Shown here in pieces: positions 8,732-17,172 of a DNA stretch of 64,000 nucleotides. The first letter of the stretch is position 1. Each line of letters starts with the position of its first letter. A program made the translations under genes and the position numbers. The stretch comes from Glycomyces luteolus. GTDB lineage: Bacteria; Actinomycetota; Actinomycetes; Mycobacteriales; Micromonosporaceae. The DNA lies in contig NZ_JAPZVP010000010.1 in NCBI RefSeq assembly GCF_027622875.1, positions 147,911 to 211,910 of the forward strand, in the 5' to 3' direction. The notes under the pieces were generated by a model. That model did not search any database, had not been told where the DNA came from, and was given only the letters and a program-made list of their open reading frames with translations.

Positions 8732-8869
8732 CGATAGTCTCCTTACGTAAGCCATCGTCTCGCAGAGGTCCGACATGGTCTGCAATGCCGTGAGGGGTTC
8801 CATCGCGTGATGGCGGTGCGTGGTGAGGGACAGTCTGCCCCTCTCCGCTCCAGCAGGTGCGGAAACCCC

Positions 8870-8912
8870 AACACCTAGTGAGAGACGATACAACAAACCA
8901 CAAGATCTTGTG
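8870..8912. promoter_or_regulatory. tandem NrdR boxes (candidate)
   Basis: CACAAGATCTTGTG (8899-8912) is a perfect palindrome in the format of an NrdR box. About 30 bp away, centre to centre, lies a weaker ACACCTAGTG (8871-8880). Tandem boxes about three helical turns apart are typical in front of NrdR-controlled operons. The adjacent nrdR gene supports the assignment. Confidence 0.7.
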
Positions 8913-8993
8913 TTAAGGATAGCGCAGAACGCGATGCCGACCAGAGCGGAGTTCGGGGGCGGGCTCCAGTGAACCGGCGGTCGGCGCAGTATC

Positions 8994-9013
8994 GTTCACC
9001 CGTACGGGTGAAC
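8994..9013. promoter_or_regulatory. perfect 20-bp palindrome between nrdR and lexA
   Basis: GTTCACCCGTACGGGTGAAC is identical to its reverse complement. It lies in the divergent nrdR-lexA region, 130 bases before lexA. It is not an NrdR box, and its GTTC/GAAC halves are reversed relative to an actinobacterial LexA box. The binding factor is unknown. It could instead form a DNA or RNA hairpin. Confidence 0.5.
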
Positions 9014-9042
9014 CTAGGCCAAAACACATTCCGAGCAGCGCG

Positions 9043-9060
9043 GCGACACGCCGGTGTCGC
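9043..9060. repeat. inverted repeat upstream of the lexA promoter
   Basis: GCGACAC-GCCG-GTGTCGC is a 7-bp inverted repeat ending nine bases before the proposed lexA -35 hexamer. It may be an operator or part of a hairpin. No factor is assigned. Confidence 0.4.
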
Positions 9061-9068
9061 ACGAATGT

Positions 9069-9097
9069 TTGACTTGACACCGCACCTGAGTTACATT
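9069..9097 (+). promoter_or_regulatory. lexA promoter
   Basis: TTGACT and TACATT hexamers are separated by 17 bases, giving a transcription start near 9104 and a short leader before GTG 9143. No clear GAAC-N4-GTTC SOS box is visible here; CGAATGTTTG beside the -35 is the nearest resemblance. Confidence 0.6.
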
Positions 9098-9142
9098 GTC
9101 GGAATCAGACATACCGTCCCATTTGTCTAACGGGAGCCTTCT

Positions 9143-9799
9143 GTGGCTAGCGAGACCACAACAGCCCGACCGAAAACGCGCAAGCTCACGCGTCGGCAGC
9201 AGCAAGTCCTCGAGTACATCGAGGAGTTCATCAACAACAAGGGGTACCCGCCCAGCGTCCGGGAGATCGGCGCCGAAGTCGGGCTCGCCTCGGCCTCGTC
9301 CGTCGCGTACCAGATGAAGCAGCTCGAGCGGAAGGGCTACCTCAACCGCCTGGCCGGGCGGCCGCGCGCGGTCGGGGTCCGCCAGTCCACCCCGGGCGGC
9401 GTGCAGACCTGCTCGCAGCACCCTCGGCCGCGGTACGTGCCGATGGTCGGCGAGATCGCCGCCGGGCAGCCGATCCTGGCCGAGGAGCGCGACTACGACG
9501 TCATGCCCCTGCCGGCCGAGTTCGTCGGCGAAGGCGTGCACTTCCTCCTGCGCGTCAAGGGCGATTCGATGGTCGAAGCGGCCATCACCGACGGCGACTG
9601 GGTCGTGGTGCGCCAGCAGCCCGACGCCCTGAACGGCGAGATCGTGGCCGCCATGATCGACGGCGAGGCCACGGTGAAGACCTGGAAGCGCAAGAACGGC
9701 AAGCCGTGGCTGCTCCCGGCCAACTCCCTGTACGACCCGATCGACGCCTCGGAGGCCGAGATCCTCGGGCGCGTCGTCGCCGTCCTCCGGAAGATCTAG
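9143..9799 (+). CDS. lexA: LexA, SOS response repressor
   Basis: The 218-residue protein has an N-terminal winged-helix DNA-binding domain (about 12-75; SVREIGAEVGLASASSV) and a C-terminal S24 autopeptidase domain. The self-cleavage site is Ala107-Gly108 in VGEIAAGQ, and the catalytic dyad is Ser142 (GDSM) and Lys179 (TVKTW). RecA-stimulated self-cleavage relieves repression of DNA repair genes. The start is GTG 9143 with a GGGAG Shine-Dalgarno. The gene diverges from nrdR, the conserved actinobacterial arrangement. Confidence 0.97.
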   Translation: MASETTTARPKTRKLTRRQQQVLEYIEEFINNKGYPPSVREIGAEVGLASASSVAYQMKQLERKGYLNRLAGRPRAVGVRQSTPGGVQTCSQHPRPRYVPMVGEIAAGQPILAEERDYDVMPLPAEFVGEGVHFLLRVKGDSMVEAAITDGDWVVVRQQPDALNGEIVAAMIDGEATVKTWKRKNGKPWLLPANSLYDPIDASEAEILGRVVAVLRKI

Positions 9800-9842
9800 C
9801 AAGACTCGCGGCCCGCGGCCGCGGTGCTCACCGCTGCGCTCG

Positions 9843-9867
9843 GGAGCAGTGCGACAAGCGCTGCTCC
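9843..9867. terminator. possible bidirectional terminator after lexA
   Basis: GGAGCAG / CTGCTCC form a 7-bp stem with an 11-base loop between the convergent lexA and the 9899-11599 gene. No T-tract follows, so Rho-independent function is uncertain. Confidence 0.35.
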
Positions 9868-9898
9868 GGGCGCCGCAGCGTCTCAGGGCCAGAGCCCT

Positions 9899-11599
9899 CT
9901 AGCGCCCCCGGCCGTACGTGCCGCTTTCAGGCGGGCCCCAGAAGCCGTCCTCCGGCTCCGGGGTCCGTTCGTCGTTTCCGGCCCCGTAGACGCTCCCCTG
10001 CGGGGCGCTGTACGTGTTCCCCTGCCCGGCGGGCGGGGCGGCGGGGCGGGCGCCGTAGACGTTCCCTGAGGGCTCGGGACGGGCCCCGAAGCCCTGGCCC
10101 GGGCCGGCGTTGTCGTAGACGCTGCCGTGGCCGCCGCGTTCGAACGCGCCGTACTGCGGTTCCTCGCGGGCGCCGCCGTACACGGCGCCTTGGCCGGCGG
10201 GCGGGGTCGCGGGGCGGGTGCCGCCGTACACGTTCCCCGAAGGCTCTTGGCGCGCACCGCCGTAGACCGAACCGGTGGACTCGGGACGGGCCGGGCTCGC
10301 GCCGTACACGTTGCCGGAGGGCTCGGGCCTGGCGCCGCCGTACACGCTGCCGGAGGGCTCGGGCCTGGCGCCGCCGCGGGCGATCTGGCCGAGGTCGGGA
10401 TCGGGCTGGCCGGAGTCGAGGCCGAGGTCGACGGGGTCGTCCTCGTACGCGGTCCTGCGCTCCTTGCCGAAGACCGGTTCCTCGCGGGCGAAGCCCATCT
10501 CGGTCCCGTCGTCGTCGCCGTCGGCTTCGGTCTGCTTGCGGTACTTGCGGATGATGATGATGCCGAAGACCATCGTCGCCATGCCGAGGATGGCGATGGC
10601 CGCCAGGATCTTCACGATGGTGCCGAAGCCCAGGTCGAGCACGCGGTCGACGAGGCTCGGACCCGCTTCTTCCGTGCCGCCGGCCGCGGCGTCCTCGCTG
10701 GCGGCGGGTTCCTCGGCGGCAGGAGCGGCCGGGGCGTAGCGGGTGAGGGTGCCGACGGTGCCTTCACCGTCGGCGGAGACGAGCGTGATGAAGTTGCCCT
10801 CGGCGTCGTAGGCGAGGCCTTGTGCGTCGCCTTCGTCCGTGATCGGTGTGACCACGGGCGTGCCCTCGGTCAGCGTGGTGATCACGTCGCCGTCGACGGT
10901 CCACTCGTAGACGGCGCTCTCGGTGCGAAGCGCGACCTTCGTGGCGTCCGCGTTGAGGGCCGCGCCGGTGACCGTCCCGCCCTCTGAGAGCGCTACGGTG
11001 CCAGCGCTTTCCAGCGGGGTGTTCTCGGTCTGGTTGTCGCCAGGCGGGTAGTAGAGGTTCGTCTCGCCGTCGGCGGCAGAGAAGAACAGCGGCTTCTTGT
11101 CACCGGAGTCCGGGATGAGGAACGTCTCGACCTCTTCGGCCGCATCGGGGAAGACGTAGCGGAAGGCCACGTTGTTCTCGAGATTGTCGACTTCGATCTG
11201 GTTGACGGTGATCCAGTCGCGTTCCGTCGCACCGCCGGTGTCGCCGACCCAGATGTAGCCGTCGGCGTCGAGCGCCAGCGCCTGCGGGTCGCGCGGCTGG
11301 TGGTCGATGAAGACCTCGTCAGCGTCGCGGGGGTTGCAGTCCTCGCCGACCCGCAGGACCGACAGGGTGCCGTCCTGGTTGTCGGCGGAGGAGACGATCC
11401 ACCAGCCGTCGCCGTCCGCGGCCGCGGCGATGCCCGACGGGTTCGCCAGTCGGGGGTCGTGCAGGTCGCACACCACTTCCCCGCCGCCCTCTTCTTGGGC
11501 GTAGACGGGGGGCGCGGCCACCACCAGGACAGCCGCTCCGGCTGCCCCGGCGACGATCCGCGCAGGCAGGGGCCCACGGCCCACACGGCGCTCTCGCAT
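9899..11599 (-). CDS. membrane protein with secreted beta-propeller-like domain and Tyr-repeat cytoplasmic tail
   Basis: About 566 residues. An N-terminal signal sequence (ARIVAGAAGAAVLVVAAPPVYAQ) precedes an extracytoplasmic domain of about 300 residues with repeated NHL/propeller-like blades (NPSGIAAAADGDGWW, PQALALDADGYIWVGDTGG, DAQGLAYDAEGN). A Ser/Glu/Ala-rich linker leads to one TM helix (FGTIVKILAAIAILGMATMVFG). The cytoplasmic C-terminal about 200 residues hold roughly eight copies of a Gly-Arg-Pro-Glu-Pro-Ser-Gly-x-Val-Tyr-Gly type repeat. The repeated Ser and Tyr could be phosphorylated, but no kinase gene is adjacent. The start is ATG 11599 or GTG 11620. The function is unknown; the layout suggests an extracellular sensor with a disordered signalling tail. 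Confidence 0.75.
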   Translation of the reverse strand: MRERRVGRGPLPARIVAGAAGAAVLVVAAPPVYAQEEGGGEVVCDLHDPRLANPSGIAAAADGDGWWIVSSADNQDGTLSVLRVGEDCNPRDADEVFIDHQPRDPQALALDADGYIWVGDTGGATERDWITVNQIEVDNLENNVAFRYVFPDAAEEVETFLIPDSGDKKPLFFSAADGETNLYYPPGDNQTENTPLESAGTVALSEGGTVTGAALNADATKVALRTESAVYEWTVDGDVITTLTEGTPVVTPITDEGDAQGLAYDAEGNFITLVSADGEGTVGTLTRYAPAAPAAEEPAASEDAAAGGTEEAGPSLVDRVLDLGFGTIVKILAAIAILGMATMVFGIIIIRKYRKQTEADGDDDGTEMGFAREEPVFGKERRTAYEDDPVDLGLDSGQPDPDLGQIARGGARPEPSGSVYGGARPEPSGNVYGASPARPESTGSVYGGARQEPSGNVYGGTRPATPPAGQGAVYGGAREEPQYGAFERGGHGSVYDNAGPGQGFGARPEPSGNVYGARPAAPPAGQGNTYSAPQGSVYGAGNDERTPEPEDGFWGPPESGTYGRGR

Positions 11600-11670
11600 C
11601 ACGCAAGTGTTCCAGAACACGGGGTGTACCGGCCAGGCCCCCCGAGAGACATGTTCAGGACCACTGCTAT

Positions 11671-13071
11671 TCAGTCATTTTCGAGGACGAACGCTCGCAA
11701 TTCACCGGCCAGGGCGTCGTCGACGCGGGCGGTGATGACGCTGCCGTCGCCGCGGTGCTCGGTCGAGAGGACCTCGCCGCGGGAGCGCATGCGGGAGACG
11801 AGGTCGCCGCGCACGTAGGGGATGCACACGGTGAGTGTGGTGTGCGGTTGCGGGAGGGCCTGTTCGATGGCGGCGCGGAGCTTGTCGACGCCTTCGCCGG
11901 AGTGGGCGGAGACGAAGACGGCGTCGGGCCAGTCGGATCGGAGCTGGAGGAGGTCGTCGGGAGTGACGAGGTCGAGCTTGTTGACGACCACGAGTTCCGG
12001 GACCTCTTCGGCGCCGACTTCGGCGAGGACTTCGCGGACCGCTTCGGCCTGGCCGAGCGGGTCGGGGTGCGAGCCGTCGATGACGTGGACGATGAGGTCG
12101 GCTTCGGCGACTTCCTCGAGGGTGGAGCGGAAGGCCTCGACGAGCTGGTGGGGCAGGTGCCGCACGAACCCGACGGTGTCGGTGACGGTGTATTCGCGGC
12201 CTTCGGCGGTGCGGGAGCGCCGCGTAGAGGTGTCGAGGGTGGCGAACAGGGCGTCCTGGACGAGGATGCCGGCGCCGGTGAGGGCGTTGAGCAGGCTCGA
12301 CTTGCCGGCGTTGGTGTATCCGGCGATGGCGACGCCGGGCACGCGGTTGCGGGTGCGGGAGTCGCGTTTGGTCTCGCGGGTGACGGTGAGTTTGGCGAGT
12401 TCGCGGCGGAGTTTGGCGACCTTGGCGCGGATGCGGCGGCGGTCGGTCTCGAGTTTGGTCTCGCCGGGGCCGCGGAGGCCGACACCGCCGTTGGAACCGC
12501 CTTGGCGGCTCATGGCGTCGCCCCAGCCGCGCAGGCGCGGCAAGAGGTATTGGAGCTGGGCGAGTTCGACCTGGGCCTTGCCTTCGGCGCTCTTCGCGTG
12601 CTGGGCGAAGATGTCGAGGATGAGGGCGGTGCGGTCGATGACCTTGACGTTGATGGCCTTTTCAAGGGCGATGAGCTGGCCTGGGGACAGCTCGCCGTCG
12701 GCGATGACGGTGTCGGCGCCGAGGGCTTCGACGGTGTCTTTGACCTCTTGGACCTTGCCGGAGCCGATGAAGGTGCCGGCGTCGGGCTTGGAGCGGCGCT
12801 GGATGAGGCCGTCGACGACCTCGGATCCGGCGGTCTCGGCGAGTTGGGCGAGTTCCGCGAGGGAGTTCTCGGCGTCGTCGATGGTGCCTTCGGTCCAGAC
12901 GCCGACGAGGACGACGCGTTCGAGGCGGAGTCGGCGGTATTCGGCGTCGGTGACGTCCTCGAGTTCGGTCGAGGCGATGCCGGTGACGCGTCGCAGCGCT
13001 TGGCGCGCTTCCAGGTCCAGTTCGCCCGTTGAGGGGGCGGCGGTGGACGGGAAGTCTTCTTGGGTGTTCAT
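11671..13071 (-). CDS. hflX: HflX, ribosome-associated GTPase
   Basis: About 466 residues. HflX binds the large ribosomal subunit and rescues or splits stalled ribosomes under stress. The N-terminal HflX domain (about 40-190) is followed by a GTPase domain with G1 GYTNAGKSS (about 251-259), DTVGFVRHLP (G3), NKLD (G4) and SAHSGEG (G5). The start is taken as ATG 13071 (MNTQEDF), with ATG 13086 and TTG 13116 also in frame. A CATAAT -10 at 13126-13131 fits a short leader to either ATG. It sits between the beta-propeller protein and the divergent malic enzyme gene. Confidence 0.93.
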   Translation of the reverse strand: MNTQEDFPSTAAPSTGELDLEARQALRRVTGIASTELEDVTDAEYRRLRLERVVLVGVWTEGTIDDAENSLAELAQLAETAGSEVVDGLIQRRSKPDAGTFIGSGKVQEVKDTVEALGADTVIADGELSPGQLIALEKAINVKVIDRTALILDIFAQHAKSAEGKAQVELAQLQYLLPRLRGWGDAMSRQGGSNGGVGLRGPGETKLETDRRRIRAKVAKLRRELAKLTVTRETKRDSRTRNRVPGVAIAGYTNAGKSSLLNALTGAGILVQDALFATLDTSTRRSRTAEGREYTVTDTVGFVRHLPHQLVEAFRSTLEEVAEADLIVHVIDGSHPDPLGQAEAVREVLAEVGAEEVPELVVVNKLDLVTPDDLLQLRSDWPDAVFVSAHSGEGVDKLRAAIEQALPQPHTTLTVCIPYVRGDLVSRMRSRGEVLSTEHRGDGSVITARVDDALAGELRAFVLEND

Positions 13072-13333
13072 GTGCTCTTCGTGCATCACCACAAGCTTGA
13101 CACGCGTGAGTGACAAGGGCGAGTGATTATGGCCGCGCGTCCGTCAGGACCCGAGTCGAGATTTGTTCTTATTGTTCATCGGAGCCGGATATCGGCGGTC
13201 CGGACCAGCGAGGACATCGGTGCTGGTCGGAGGCGTCACGCCGCACACGGGCGCGGGCAGGCCGGGCGCGCGCGGTGGCATGATTCAGGGGTATCCACCT
13301 GAGTCCACAACGTGGTGACTGATTAGGAGTGGC

Positions 13334-14722
13334 ATGACTGCTGCGCGTCTTCCCAGTGCCGGTTTCTCCATCACCGTCCGACTGGCCCTCTCTGCCGATC
13401 CGGGCGCGGCAGGGCGCCTCGCCACCGTCGTCGGGCAGGCCGGCGCGATCGTCACCGCGCTCGACGTGGTCGACTCGGACAACAAGCGCATGACCGTCGA
13501 CCTCACCTGCGACACGTCCGACGCCGCGCACGCCGAGCAGGTCACGAACATCCTCGAAGCCATGCCGGACTTCGACGTGAAGAAGGTCTCGGACCGGACG
13601 TTCCTCGTGCACCTCGGCGGCAAGATCGAGGTCACTCCCAAAGTGCCGCTTCGCAACCGCAACGACCTGTCGATGGCGTACACGCCGGGTGTGGCCCGGG
13701 TGTGCATGGCGATCGCGGAGAATCCGGACGATGCGCGGCGGCTCACGATCAAGCGCAACACGGTGGCCGTCGTGACCGACGGTTCGGCGGTGCTGGGCCT
13801 GGGCAACATCGGGCCGGCCGCGGCGATGCCGGTGATGGAGGGCAAGGCGGCGCTGTTCAAGAAGTTCGGTGATGTGGACGCGTGGCCGGTGTGCCTGGAC
13901 ACGCAGGACACGGACGAGATCGTGAACATCGTGGCGGCGCTGGCGCCGACCTACGGCGGGATCAATCTCGAGGACATCGCGGCGCCGCGCTGCTTCGAGA
14001 TCGAGGCGCGGCTGCGGGAGCGGCTGGACATCCCTGTGTTCCACGACGACCAGCACGGGACCGCGATCGTGGTGCTGGCGGCGCTGACGAATGCGCTGCG
14101 AGTGGTGGGCAAGGAGTTCAGGGACGTCCGGGCGACCATCGTCGGCTGCGGCGCGGCCGGGACGGCGATCATGCGGCTGCTGGAGAAGGCCGGGATCGGG
14201 GACATCATCCCGGTGGACCGCGACGGGGCCCTGCACAGCGGCATGGAGACCGAGAACGAGACGCACCGGTGGCTCGGGACGCACTTCAACAAGAACGACT
14301 ACTCGGGGGACCTCTCCGGCGCGGTCGAGGGTGCCGACGTGTTCATCGGGGTGAGCGCGCCGAACATCCTCAAGGGTTCGGATGTGGCGAAGATGGCGAA
14401 GGACCCGATCGTGTTCGCGCTGGCGAACCCGGACCCGGAGATCAGCCCGACCGAGGCGGCTCGGTACGCGGCGATCGTGGCGACCGGGCGTTCGGACCAG
14501 CCGAACCAGATCAACAACGTGCTGGCGTTCCCGGGCGTGTTCCGGGGGCTGCTGGACGCGCAGGCGCGGGATTGGAACGACGATGCAGCGCTGGCGGCGG
14601 CGACGGCGATCGCGGATTGCGTGGGCGCGGAGAAGGTGAACGCGACGTACATCGTGCCGAGCGTGTTCGACCCGAACGTGGCCCCGGCGGTGGCGGCCGC
14701 GGTCAAGCGGGTCATGCGCTAG
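13334..14722 (+). CDS. NAD(P)-dependent malic enzyme with N-terminal ACT domain
   Basis: The 462-residue protein oxidatively decarboxylates malate to pyruvate. Residues about 10-90 form an ACT-like regulatory domain ([21 protein letters not shown]), seen in many actinobacterial malic enzymes. The catalytic part has [21 protein letters not shown], the metal-binding stretch [12 protein letters not shown] and [11 protein letters not shown], and a Rossmann loop GCGAAGTAI. Cofactor choice cannot be read with confidence. The start is ATG 13334 with AGGAG upstream. It has its own terminator and faces dapF tail to tail. Confidence 0.95.
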   Translation: MTAARLPSAGFSITVRLALSADPGAAGRLATVVGQAGAIVTALDVVDSDNKRMTVDLTCDTSDAAHAEQVTNILEAMPDFDVKKVSDRTFLVHLGGKIEVTPKVPLRNRNDLSMAYTPGVARVCMAIAENPDDARRLTIKRNTVAVVTDGSAVLGLGNIGPAAAMPVMEGKAALFKKFGDVDAWPVCLDTQDTDEIVNIVAALAPTYGGINLEDIAAPRCFEIEARLRERLDIPVFHDDQHGTAIVVLAALTNALRVVGKEFRDVRATIVGCGAAGTAIMRLLEKAGIGDIIPVDRDGALHSGMETENETHRWLGTHFNKNDYSGDLSGAVEGADVFIGVSAPNILKGSDVAKMAKDPIVFALANPDPEISPTEAARYAAIVATGRSDQPNQINNVLAFPGVFRGLLDAQARDWNDDAALAAATAIADCVGAEKVNATYIVPSVFDPNVAPAVAAAVKRVMR

Positions 14723-14767
14723 GCGTGAGCTCGAAGACATGACACGTTCAGAGTGACGTGATCAACG

Positions 14768-14796
14768 CCCCGGGGACCGCTGGTTCCCGGGGTTTT
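14768..14796 (+). terminator. Rho-independent terminator of the malic enzyme gene
   Basis: CCCCGGGGACC and GGTTCCCGGGG form an 11-bp stem with one G-T wobble and a 3-base loop, followed directly by TTTTCTGT. Confidence 0.85.
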
Positions 14797-14830
14797 CTGT
14801 CGGCCCCTGCGGCAATGATGGGGCCACAGT

Positions 14831-14859
14831 CCCCTCTTGGAAGGGTGGGGGCTAGTGGA
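14831..14859. repeat. copy 1 of a shared intergenic element
   Basis: CCCCTCT, five bases, GGGTGGGGG, three bases, GTGGA. The same order and nearly the same spacing recur at 42308-42337. Both copies lie between convergent genes (malic enzyme/dapF and mutM/rnc). Confidence 0.45.
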
Positions 14860-14949
14860 TGGCAGTTGCCGAGGCGCCTCGCATTCATGTTGCGCCTTCG
14901 CGGTGCGCCCGCGTCAGATCCGGAGCACGCCGGCGGGGGCGGGCCGGCG

Positions 14950-15741
14950 TCAGATCCGGAAGACGCCTTCGGCGACGATCACGGCGGGGCCGGTGAGGTA
15001 GAGCGTCTCGTCCGTGACAGTGATGGTGAGCGTGCCGCCCGGAACATCCACTTTGCACTCACCGGTGTCGAGTCCGGCGTGCTTCAGGGCGACCGCGCCG
15101 ACCGCGCACGCGCCGGTGCCGCACGAGGCCGTCTCGCCGACGCCGCGCTCGTGGACGCGCATCCGCACATGCGGGGCCGCGCCCACCACGAACTCGACGT
15201 TCACGCCGTGCGGGAACACGCCCGCGTCGTAGCGCGGCTGGTGGAAGAGCTCCAGCGCCTCGAGCTCCGACTCGTCGCCGAGGTGGCAGACCAGGTGCGG
15301 GTTCCCCATCGACACGACTTGGCCGGGCCAAGTGAAGCCCTCCACGGAAGCCTGCGAGGTCGGCCCGAACTCGGCAGCGCCCATGTCGACGCGCAGCTCA
15401 TCGCCTTCGACGCGGACGGTCTTGATCCCGGCGCGCGTGGCCACGGGCACCTCCGGGCCCTCCGCGAGGCCCTTCTCCAGCAGGTAGCGGACGAAGACGC
15501 GCACGCCGTTGCCGCACATCTCGGCGATCGAGCCGTCCGCGTTGCGGTAGTCCATGAACCACTCGGCCGCCGGGTCCTCCGAGGGCGCGACGCGCAGCAG
15601 CCCGTCGCCGCCGATCCCGAACCGGCGGTCGCACAGCAGCGCCACCTGGGCGTCCTTCAGCGGCAGCGCGTCCTGGAGGTCGGGCACGATCACGAAGTCG
15701 TTCCCCGTGCCGTGTCCCTTGGCGAAGTCGATGGTGGTCAC
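14950..15741 (-). CDS. dapF: diaminopimelate epimerase
   Basis: The 263-residue enzyme interconverts LL- and meso-diaminopimelate for lysine and peptidoglycan synthesis. The two catalytic cysteines are Cys76 (MCGNGVR) and Cys207 (SCGTGAC), in the two mirror halves of the fold. GHGTGNDF near the N-terminus is also diagnostic. GTG 15741 is preferred because it follows a CACAAT -10 by six bases and lacks a Shine-Dalgarno (leaderless). A longer frame from GTG 15759 exists. It is convergent with the malic enzyme gene. Confidence 0.95.
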   Translation of the reverse strand: MTTIDFAKGHGTGNDFVIVPDLQDALPLKDAQVALLCDRRFGIGGDGLLRVAPSEDPAAEWFMDYRNADGSIAEMCGNGVRVFVRYLLEKGLAEGPEVPVATRAGIKTVRVEGDELRVDMGAAEFGPTSQASVEGFTWPGQVVSMGNPHLVCHLGDESELEALELFHQPRYDAGVFPHGVNVEFVVGAAPHVRMRVHERGVGETASCGTGACAVGAVALKHAGLDTGECKVDVPGGTLTITVTDETLYLTGPAVIVAEGVFRI

Positions 15742-15801
15742 TAGGCAATTGTGCCCCACGGCTCCCGCGCCGGGGCGGAGTGGGATCCGAGTCCGCTGGT
15801 T

Positions 15802-15900
15802 CGCTCGCCCTGCCGATTGACGGCACGCAAGCGTCGCCGGGACTGCGGAAGGCCTCCCGATACCGGTGTTGTACCGGGGAGGCCGACAACGCGGCGAGCG
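15802..15900. ncRNA. candidate structured RNA between dapF and the CobT-like gene
   Basis: A closing stem CGCTCGCC (15802-15809) / GGCGAGCG (15893-15900) encloses a hairpin TGCCG-ATTGA-CGGCA (15811-15825) and a two-part hairpin GGCCTCC ... CCGGT-GTTGT-ACCGG-GGAGGCC (15851-15884). This resembles a multi-branched RNA. It lies between divergent genes, both of which look leaderless, so it may be an independent transcript on either strand. It does not match a cobalamin or lysine riboswitch by eye. GC richness makes chance pairing possible. Confidence 0.35.
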
Positions 15901-15958
15901 GGCAAACGGGCCGGATCCCGCCCGTCCTGGCGCCCGGCCCAGGCCCTAGCCTTATGCC

Positions 15959-17096
15959 GTGACTGAGACGACCGACGCCGGGCCCCTCGCCGACCTGAAA
16001 GCGAAGTTCCCCAACGGGGTGTGGACCACCCGCGCCAATGCGCGGCTCCAGGACGCCCTCATCGAAGGCGCCGGGCTCGGCCGCCTCCAGCCCGCCGTCG
16101 GGTGGGCCGCACGCATGCAGGCCACCGACGCGCCCGTGCCGTTCTCCTCGCCCCAGATGCTCCTGTTCGCCGGCGAATACCCCCGACGGCTGGGACACCG
16201 GCGACTACGCGCCCGTCGAAGCGCAGGCCGAGGCTCTCGAGAAGGGCGAAGGGCCGCTCGCCGAACATGCCTCCCGCGCGGGGCTGCCCATCACCGTCGT
16301 CCGCACCCCCGCGAGCGAAGGCGTCGAGGGTCCGCTCCTCGACGAGACCGAGCTGAACGAGGCCTTGCGACTCGGCCGCGAGACCGCCGACCGCGCGATC
16401 GACGCCGGCGCGGACCTCCTCCTCATCGCCGGGCTCGGCGCCGGTGCCGCGACCGCCTCGGTCGCGGTCTGCTCCTACATCGCCAAGGACGACATCACCA
16501 CCTACCAGCCGCAGCTGCGCGCCCCCGGCGGCGCGGTCCACGACGCCGCCTGGATGGGCCGCATCGCCGCCCTGCGCGACCACCTCGCGTTCAACCGCGG
16601 CTTCAAGCGCAGCCCCGAAGCGCTCGTCTCGCGCCTCGGCGGCGCCCAGCTCGGCGCGATGGCCGGCGCGATCTTCACGGCCGCGACCCGCTCGACGGCG
16701 ATGCTCATCGACGGCCCGGCCGCCATGGCCGCCATGATGATCGCCCGCGACTTCGGCCTCGCCGCCCCCAAGTGGTGCTACGCGCCCAACCGCTCCGCCC
16801 ACCCCGTCGTCGTCAAGCTCGCCAAGCAGGGCGGCCTCGCCGACGACCTCGGCTTCGAACTCGACCTCCCCGACGCCGTCGCGCTGCCCCTCGGCTGGGA
16901 CCTCCTCCAGACCGGCCTGCGCCTCTCGCAGGCACTCCCGATGCCCGCCAAGGAAGAACCGGAACCGGAGCCCGCAGCGACCGAGCCCGCGGCGGCTGAA
17001 GCAGCACCCGCCGCGGACGAAGCGACCACCACCGAAGCCGCGGAAACCGAAGCGACCACCGTCGCCGAAACCGAAGCACCGTCGAACGAGGCCTGA
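15959..17096 (+). pseudogene. CobT-like phosphoribosyltransferase family gene with a frameshift
   Basis: The frame from GTG 15959 (leaderless, six bases after TAGCCT) reads MTETTDAGPLADLKAKFPNG and stays sensible to LLFAGEYP. It then breaks at a run of five C (16180-16184), where one C is extra. Continuing in the next frame gives DGWDTGDYAPVEAQ and a coherent protein to 17096, about 378 residues in all. The second part resembles nicotinate-nucleotide:dimethylbenzimidazole phosphoribosyltransferase: GRETADRAIDAGADLLLIAGLGAG, then AAWMGRI and GGAQLGAMAGAIF. Loop residues differ from canonical CobT (GLGAGAAT rather than GDMGIGNTT), so the substrate is uncertain. The C-terminal 65 residues are Ala/Glu/Thr/Pro rich. 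The break could be a sequencing error, a real lesion or programmed slippage. Confidence 0.7.
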
Positions 17097-17172
17097 TCCG
17101 TCTCGGAACAGGGATCAGGTGAAGCGGGCGTGACCAGCGCGAACGCGCGCTCGCACAGTAGAATCGGCCCGC

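Noticed and set aside
8202..8903. N-terminal extension of the nrdJ frame to 8903
   Set aside because: It overlaps nrdR on the same strand, reads as Arg/Pro-rich low-similarity sequence, and ATG 8201 has a strong Shine-Dalgarno.
9899..10420. CRISPR-like repeats
   Set aside because: The repeats are in-frame protein repeats of unequal length and sequence, not uniform repeats with unique spacers.
15850..15958. Cobalamin riboswitch before the CobT-like gene or nrdRJ
   Set aside because: No B12-box-like core or the required length was recognised in either leader; the hairpins at 15802-15900 do not match the known layout.
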